Part shown: positions 6,063-9,964 of the stretch, piece after piece
How positions within the stretch are numbered: the first letter of the stretch is position 1
Layout of the letters: each line of letters begins with the position of its first letter
Assembly: GCA_018262385.1 (NCBI GenBank)
Contig: JAGSPQ010000038.1
Coordinates: 1 to 9,964 of the forward strand
Direction of reading: 5' to 3'
Origin: Myxococcaceae bacterium
GTDB taxonomy: Bacteria > Myxococcota > Myxococcia > Myxococcales > Myxococcaceae
Length of the DNA: 9,964 nt
Translations under genes and position numbers: made by a program
Notes under the pieces: generated by a model
Told to the model about the DNA's origin: nothing
The model's input: the letters and a program-made list of their open reading frames with translations, nothing else
Database searches by the model: none

Positions 6063-9000
6063 ATGCGCACCGTTCTTACTAGTGCTGTCCTCACGTTGAG
6101 TCTGGTGGTCAGTGGCTGCAACTGCCCCGGCACCGGTACCCCGAACCCAGATGGCGGCGGGGGCAATGCGGGCGGAGGAAACGCAGGCGGAGGAAACGCG
6201 GGCGGGGGCAACGGCGGCACCGGTGGCGGCACCGGCGGCGCGGGCGCGGACGGTGGGACAGGCGGCGGGGCGGGTGGGGTCGGCGGCGGGGCGGGCGGCG
6301 GCAGCGTGATGAACATGGACGGCGGCTGTGGCCTGGTCACCTGCGCCGGGTCGGGCTCGAACTGCGGCCCGATCGGCGATGGCTGTGGGTCGATCATCAA
6401 CTGCGGCAGCTGCTCGCTGCCCGAGGTCTGCGGCGGTGGCGGCGCGCCGAGCAAGTGCGGTGGCGACGCCGGCTGCTTCCCCACCACCTGCGCGGCGCTC
6501 GGCGCCGAGTGCGGCCCGATGGCCGATCGCTGCGGCGGGCTGATCAACTGCGGCTCGTGCGCCCTGCCCGAGACCTGCGGCGGTGGAGGGATCAACGGCC
6601 GGTGCGGGTTGAGCGGCGGCAACACCGACGGCGGCGCCTGCGTCCCCACCACCTGCGCGATCGCGGGCGCGGCGTGCGGGGTGATCGGCGACGGCTGCGG
6701 CGGAGTGCTGATGTGCGGCAGCTGCAGCGGCGGCAAGCTGTGCGGCGGCGGCGGCGTGCCCTACCAGTGCGGCGGCGGCGCCGCCTGCACCCCGAAGACC
6801 TGCGCCGATCAGAACGCGAGCTGCGGCTCGGTCGGCGACGGCTGCGGCGGGATCCTCACCTGCCCCGTCACCTGCACCGCACCCCAGGTCTGCGGCGGCG
6901 GCGGAGTGCCCAGCCAGTGCGGCGGCGGCACCACCTGCGTCCCGCGCACCTGCGCTCAGGCCGGCGCCACCTGCGGGGTGGTGGGTGATGGCTGTGGCGG
7001 CGTGACCGCCAGCTGCGGAACCTGCAACGCGCCCCAGGCCTGCGGCGCCGGCGGAGTGCCCAGCCAGTGCGGCGGCACCGTGGTTTGCGTGGCGAAGACC
7101 TGCGCCCAGCTGGGCGTCAACTGCGGCCCGATCAGCGATGGCTGCGGCAGCCTGCTCGACTGCGGCACCTGCAGTGTCGCCGGCCAGTCGTGCGGCGGCG
7201 GCGGTCAGCCCAACGTCTGCGGCGGACTGCCTCCCTGCGTTCCCAAGACCTGCGCGCAGCAGGGCGCCAACTGCGGCCCGGTCGGCGACGGCTGCGGGGG
7301 GCTGACTCCCAACTGCGGCACCTGCACCGCGCCCGACATCTGCGGCGGCGCGGGTACCGCCAGCCTGTGCGGCAGCCGGATCCCCGACGGCGGCACCGGC
7401 TGCGTCAACCTCTGCCTCAACCAGATGGCGTGCCCCAGCGCCCCCGACGGAGGGACGACGCTGTCCGGCACCGTCTTCGCGCCCACCAACGCCGCCACCG
7501 GCTACGGGCAGCCCGACCCGATCCCCGGCGCGCTGGTCTACATCCCCAACACCGCGGTGGCTCCGTTCCCCGATGGTGGCGTCACCTGTGATCAGTGCAC
7601 CGCGGGCGTCAGCGGCAGCCCGCTCGTCTCGACCTACTCGGCCACCAACGGAACCTTCACCTTGAAGAACGTGCCCTGCGGCGCGGGGGTCCAGGTCCCG
7701 GTGGTGATGCAGCTGGGCAAGTGGCGGCGGCAGATCACGGTCAGCGCTCCGGCCTGCTGCATGCCGAACACGCTGACCGCCGAGCAGACCCGCATGCCGC
7801 GCCGGCAGGCCGAAGGGCACCCCAACGACAACATTCCGTTGATCGCGGTGGTGACTGGCGGCGCCGACGGGATCGAGTGCGTGCTGCCGAAGATCGGCAT
7901 CGATCCCACCCAGTATTCGACGCCCTCCGGGACGGGACGGGTGCGTTTCTACCGGGACAATGGCGTCCAGATCGCGGGCACCGCTCCGTCGGCCGCCACG
8001 CTGTTCGACAGCCTGGCCGAGATGCGCAAGTACGACATGATCATCCTCGACTGCGTCGGGTCCGAGCAGATCAAGACGATCGCCCGGCGCGCCAACCTGG
8101 AGGCGTACGCGAACGCCGGCGGCCGCATCTTCGCCAGCCACTACGCCTACGTCTGGCTCTACGACCGCGCGGTCGATCCGGGCGGCAACAACATCTTGAG
8201 CCCGATCTCGTTCACCGCCACCGGCACCTGGCAGCCGCAGCAGGCCAACCCGGGGAACCAGGACGCCTTCATCGACATCTCGTTCCCGAAGGGAGTCGCC
8301 TTCGCTCAGTGGGTGCAGTTGGTGAACGCCCAGGCGGCCACCTCCACCCCGGCGGTTCCGCGGATCCGGGTGATCGAGGTGCGGCACGACTTCAACGCGG
8401 TGATCTCTCCGGCCCAGCGGTGGGTCTACGCGACGACCGCGAACACGCCGCTGCAGTACACCTTCAACACCCCGACCACCGCCCAGCCCCAGAACCAGTG
8501 CGGCCGGGTGCTGTTCAGCGACTTCCACGTCAGCGGCGGCCGGAGCGGAACCTTCCCCGCCAGCTGCGGCGCCGCCTCGCCGATGACTCCGCAGGAGAAG
8601 GTGTTCGAGTACCTGCTGTTCGATCTCGCCTCCTGCATCACTCCCGACGTTCCGCCTCCGCAGTCGTGCACCCCGACGACCTGCGCTGCGCTCGGGTTCA
8701 CCTGCGGCCTGACCGGTAATGGCTGCGGTGGCTCGCTCAACTGCGGCACCTGCCCGGTGGGGCAGACCTGCGGCGGCGCCGGAGAGGCGAACGTCTGCGG
8801 GGTCGCCTGCGTGCCGAAGACCTGCGCACAGCTCGGCGCCAACTGTGGCCAGCAGGGCGATGGCTGTGGCGGCAGCTTGAGCTGCGGAACCTGTCCGTCC
8901 GGCCAGAGCTGCGGCGGCGGCGGCGTGGCGAACGTCTGCGGCGGCGGGACCTGCCTGGCGAGGAGCTGCGCCCAGCTCGGGTTCAACTGCGGGACTCAGA

Positions 9001-9674
9001 CCAACGGCTGCGGCGCGACCCAGCCCTGCGGCACCTGCACTCCTCCCCAGACCTGTGGCGGGGGCGGAACGTCGGGCGTCTGCGGCGGTGGCAGCTGCGT
9101 GGCATTGACCTGCGCGCAGCAGGGCTTCAACTGCGGGTTGCAGGGCAACGGGTGTGGCGGCTCGGTGGATTGCGGCCCGTGCACCCTGCCTCAGATGTGC
9201 GGCGGTGGCGGCCAGCCGGGGATCTGTGGCGGCGGCGGAGTCTGCACCGCGAAGAGCTGCATGCAGCAGGGGTTCAACTGCGGCCTGCAGGGCGATGGCT
9301 GCGGCAACCAGATCAACTGCGGGCCGTGCCCGGTGGGGCAGATCTGCGGCGCCTCGGGGCCGGGACTGTGCGGCGCGATTCAATGCACGCCGCTGACCTG
9401 CGTCCAGCAGGCGATTGGATGCGGGCCGGCGGGTGATGGCTGCGGCAACCTGATCCAGTGCGGCGCTTGTCCGATGGGCCAGACCTGCGGTGGAGCAGGC
9501 GTCCCTGGCCAGTGTGGCGTGCCTCCGTGCACGCCGAGGACCTGCACCAGCGCCGGAGCCAACTGCGGCCAGCTCGGCGACGGCTGCGGCGGAGTGCTCA
9601 GCTGCGGCGCCTGCCCGCCGGGTCAGACCTGCGGCGGCGGCGGCATCCCGAACGTCTGCGGCAGCATCACCTAG
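6063..9674 (+). CDS. Large lipoprotein: carboxypeptidase-regulatory/ThuA-like core between two seven-module Cys-rich arrays
   Basis: The product has 1203 residues. A lipoprotein signal peptide (MRTVLTSAVLTLSLVVSGC) puts the lipidated Cys at 19. A Gly/Asn/Ala-rich linker follows (about 24-88). Residues 89-446 hold seven modules and 869-1203 seven more, each with eight cysteines at about C-x4-C-x6-C-x6-C-x5/6-C-x2-C-x5-C-x8-C; the signature is TCAxxGxxCGxxGDGCGG, then CGGGGxPxxCG. The core begins with CVNLCLNQMACP and a carboxypeptidase-regulatory-like beta domain (about 457-570: SGTVFAP, LVYIPNT, CDQC, TFTLKNVPCG, GKWRRQ). A Rossmann-like domain of the ThuA/class I glutamine-amidotransferase type follows (about 590-865: IPLIAVVTGGADGIECVL, YDMIILDC at 657, GGRIFASHYAYVWLYD, GRVLFSDFHV, EYLLFDLASC). 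No Cys-His-Glu triad is evident, so a binding rather than catalytic role is inferred. ATG 6063 was chosen over an in-frame TTG at 6054 because the signal peptide starts cleanly there; the ribosome binding site (GGCGG) is weak. Similar myxobacterial Cys-rich proteins are sometimes misnamed in databases. Confidence 0.88.
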   Translation: MRTVLTSAVLTLSLVVSGCNCPGTGTPNPDGGGGNAGGGNAGGGNAGGGNGGTGGGTGGAGADGGTGGGAGGVGGGAGGGSVMNMDGGCGLVTCAGSGSNCGPIGDGCGSIINCGSCSLPEVCGGGGAPSKCGGDAGCFPTTCAALGAECGPMADRCGGLINCGSCALPETCGGGGINGRCGLSGGNTDGGACVPTTCAIAGAACGVIGDGCGGVLMCGSCSGGKLCGGGGVPYQCGGGAACTPKTCADQNASCGSVGDGCGGILTCPVTCTAPQVCGGGGVPSQCGGGTTCVPRTCAQAGATCGVVGDGCGGVTASCGTCNAPQACGAGGVPSQCGGTVVCVAKTCAQLGVNCGPISDGCGSLLDCGTCSVAGQSCGGGGQPNVCGGLPPCVPKTCAQQGANCGPVGDGCGGLTPNCGTCTAPDICGGAGTASLCGSRIPDGGTGCVNLCLNQMACPSAPDGGTTLSGTVFAPTNAATGYGQPDPIPGALVYIPNTAVAPFPDGGVTCDQCTAGVSGSPLVSTYSATNGTFTLKNVPCGAGVQVPVVMQLGKWRRQITVSAPACCMPNTLTAEQTRMPRRQAEGHPNDNIPLIAVVTGGADGIECVLPKIGIDPTQYSTPSGTGRVRFYRDNGVQIAGTAPSAATLFDSLAEMRKYDMIILDCVGSEQIKTIARRANLEAYANAGGRIFASHYAYVWLYDRAVDPGGNNILSPISFTATGTWQPQQANPGNQDAFIDISFPKGVAFAQWVQLVNAQAATSTPAVPRIRVIEVRHDFNAVISPAQRWVYATTANTPLQYTFNTPTTAQPQNQCGRVLFSDFHVSGGRSGTFPASCGAASPMTPQEKVFEYLLFDLASCITPDVPPPQSCTPTTCAALGFTCGLTGNGCGGSLNCGTCPVGQTCGGAGEANVCGVACVPKTCAQLGANCGQQGDGCGGSLSCGTCPSGQSCGGGGVANVCGGGTCLARSCAQLGFNCGTQTNGCGATQPCGTCTPPQTCGGGGTSGVCGGGSCVALTCAQQGFNCGLQGNGCGGSVDCGPCTLPQMCGGGGQPGICGGGGVCTAKSCMQQGFNCGLQGDGCGNQINCGPCPVGQICGASGPGLCGAIQCTPLTCVQQAIGCGPAGDGCGNLIQCGACPMGQTCGGAGVPGQCGVPPCTPRTCTSAGANCGQLGDGCGGVLSCGACPPGQTCGGGGIPNVCGSIT
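6165..6209 (+). repeat. 15-bp tandem repeat x3 coding Asn-Ala-Gly-Gly-Gly
   Basis: Three units (6165, 6180, 6195) encode NAGGG and lead into a longer Gly/Thr/Ala stretch reaching about base 6305. This forms a flexible tether between the lipidated cysteine and the first Cys-rich module. Units differ at only a few bases. Confidence 0.85.
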
Positions 9675-9686
9675 CCGCCGCGCCCG

Positions 9687-9718
9687 GCGCGGTCTCGGGA
9701 CACACCTCGAGGCCGCGC
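9687..9718 (+). terminator. Strong hairpin after the second lipoprotein gene, no U-tract
   Basis: A 13-bp stem (9687-9699 with 9706-9718) closes the loop ACACAC. Its two non-Watson-Crick pairs are G-U only in plus-strand RNA, so it favours the plus transcript that ends 13 bases upstream. No T-run follows. A smaller alternative hairpin, CCGCGC/GCGCGG at 9678-9692, would compete with it. It may act as an atypical terminator or as a 3'-end stabiliser. Confidence 0.5.
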
Positions 9719-9886
9719 TCTGCCGAGCGGAAGTCGTCCAGTGGTTCAAGTCAGGCCTGTCTCGTCGTCCCCCCCCGGATTTCCTCGAGCTGCCGGAAGA
9801 TTCTAGCCGCCGGCCCTGACGTGCACCCCGCCGGCCGCGCGACCCCGGAGCACGGGAGCACGGGTTGCCTGGAGCCTGATCATTGA
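9719..9886. other. Non-coding stretch between convergent genes
   Basis: No credible gene was seen on either strand. It holds an eight-C homopolymer (9769-9776), a direct repeat of GAGCACGG (9848-9855 and 9856-9863), and a short piece that looks like a tRNA D-arm but has no supporting arms. Third-position bias typical of the neighbouring genes is absent. Confidence 0.6.
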
Positions 9887-9889
9887 TCA
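9877..9889. repeat. 13-bp palindrome, TGATCA-T-TGATCA
   Basis: Two copies of the palindrome TGATCA are separated by one base, giving a perfect dyad around 9883. It overlaps the stop codon of the minus-strand gene at the window end. It is too short and AT-balanced to be a terminator by itself. Confidence 0.6.
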
Positions 9890-9964
9890 CATCTCCCGCG
9901 CCGCCGTCCAACCGGCGAAATAGGCGAGGAATTTGTCGTAGCCGCGCCCGATGACCATCCAGCC
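9887..9964 (-). CDS. C-terminal end of an unidentified protein (partial)
   Basis: Reading the minus strand from the window edge gives 25 codons and then TGA (9887-9889). The peptide begins GWMVIGRGYDKFLAYF and ends AGWTAAREM. Nearly all codons end in G or C, as in the other genes here, and the aromatic-rich peptide looks like real protein rather than a shadow. The body of the gene is outside the window and the family was not recognised. It converges on the second lipoprotein gene. Confidence 0.6.
   Translation of the reverse strand, partial: GWMVIGRGYDKFLAYFAGWTAAREM

Noticed and set aside
9731..9776. tRNA-like stretch (TCGTCCAGTGGTT resembles a tRNA-Glu D-arm)
   Set aside because: No anticodon stem, T-arm or matching acceptor strands could be folded around it.
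6048..9911. Antisense open frame of 1287 codons across the whole large lipoprotein gene
   Set aside because: It mirrors the TGC-rich repeats, which read mainly as Ala codons, and has no start signals or domains. The plus frame has a signal peptide and conserved domains.

Overview
The window is very GC-rich, with codon third positions almost always G or C. It carries three hallmarks of the Myxococcota (myxobacteria, the former Deltaproteobacteria): an ECF sigma factor joined to a FecR/TPR membrane protein, lipoproteins built from cysteine-rich repeat arrays, and Pro/Ala-rich low-complexity linkers. The genus cannot be read from the sequence; the phylum assignment is an inference from protein style.

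Layout. (1) 1-3351, plus strand: three tightly packed genes, probably one operon. First is the 3' part of a gene for a long Pro/Ala/Arg/Glu repeat region followed by a beta-rich, barrel-like C-terminal domain ending in Phe. Next is an ECF sigma factor, overlapping the first gene by 16 bases. Last is a membrane-anchored FecR/PEGA-like/TPR protein, overlapping the sigma gene by an ATGA. (2) 3352-3447: a 96-base gap with an 18-bp near-perfect palindrome and an ECF-promoter-like pair. (3) 3448-5436, plus: a 662-residue lipoprotein with a ZU5-like domain and about 17 four-cysteine modules, closed by a strong rho-independent terminator. (4) 5505-5951, minus: a compact ribonuclease HI. (5) 5952-6062: divergent intergenic region. 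(6) 6063-9674, plus: a 1203-residue lipoprotein in which a carboxypeptidase-regulatory-like plus ThuA/glutamine-amidotransferase-like core sits between two arrays of exactly seven eight-cysteine modules. (7) 9675-9964: a strong hairpin without a U-tract, non-coding sequence, a 13-bp palindrome, and the last 25 codons of an unidentified minus-strand gene.

How it may fit together (inference): the FecR-like protein spans the inner membrane and could control its partner sigma factor in response to an envelope signal. The barrel-like protein encoded just upstream is a candidate outer-membrane partner, and the Cys-rich lipoprotein just downstream is a candidate target. The second Cys-rich lipoprotein may belong to the same surface layer, but RNase HI interrupts the cluster and looks like an unrelated housekeeping gene. 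Nothing here is a recognised defence system, CRISPR array, RNA gene or insertion sequence. The most unusual items are the 7+7 cysteine sandwich, the two cysteine-module classes side by side, the repeat region of the first gene, and the T7 run at the point where the first gene and the sigma gene overlap.
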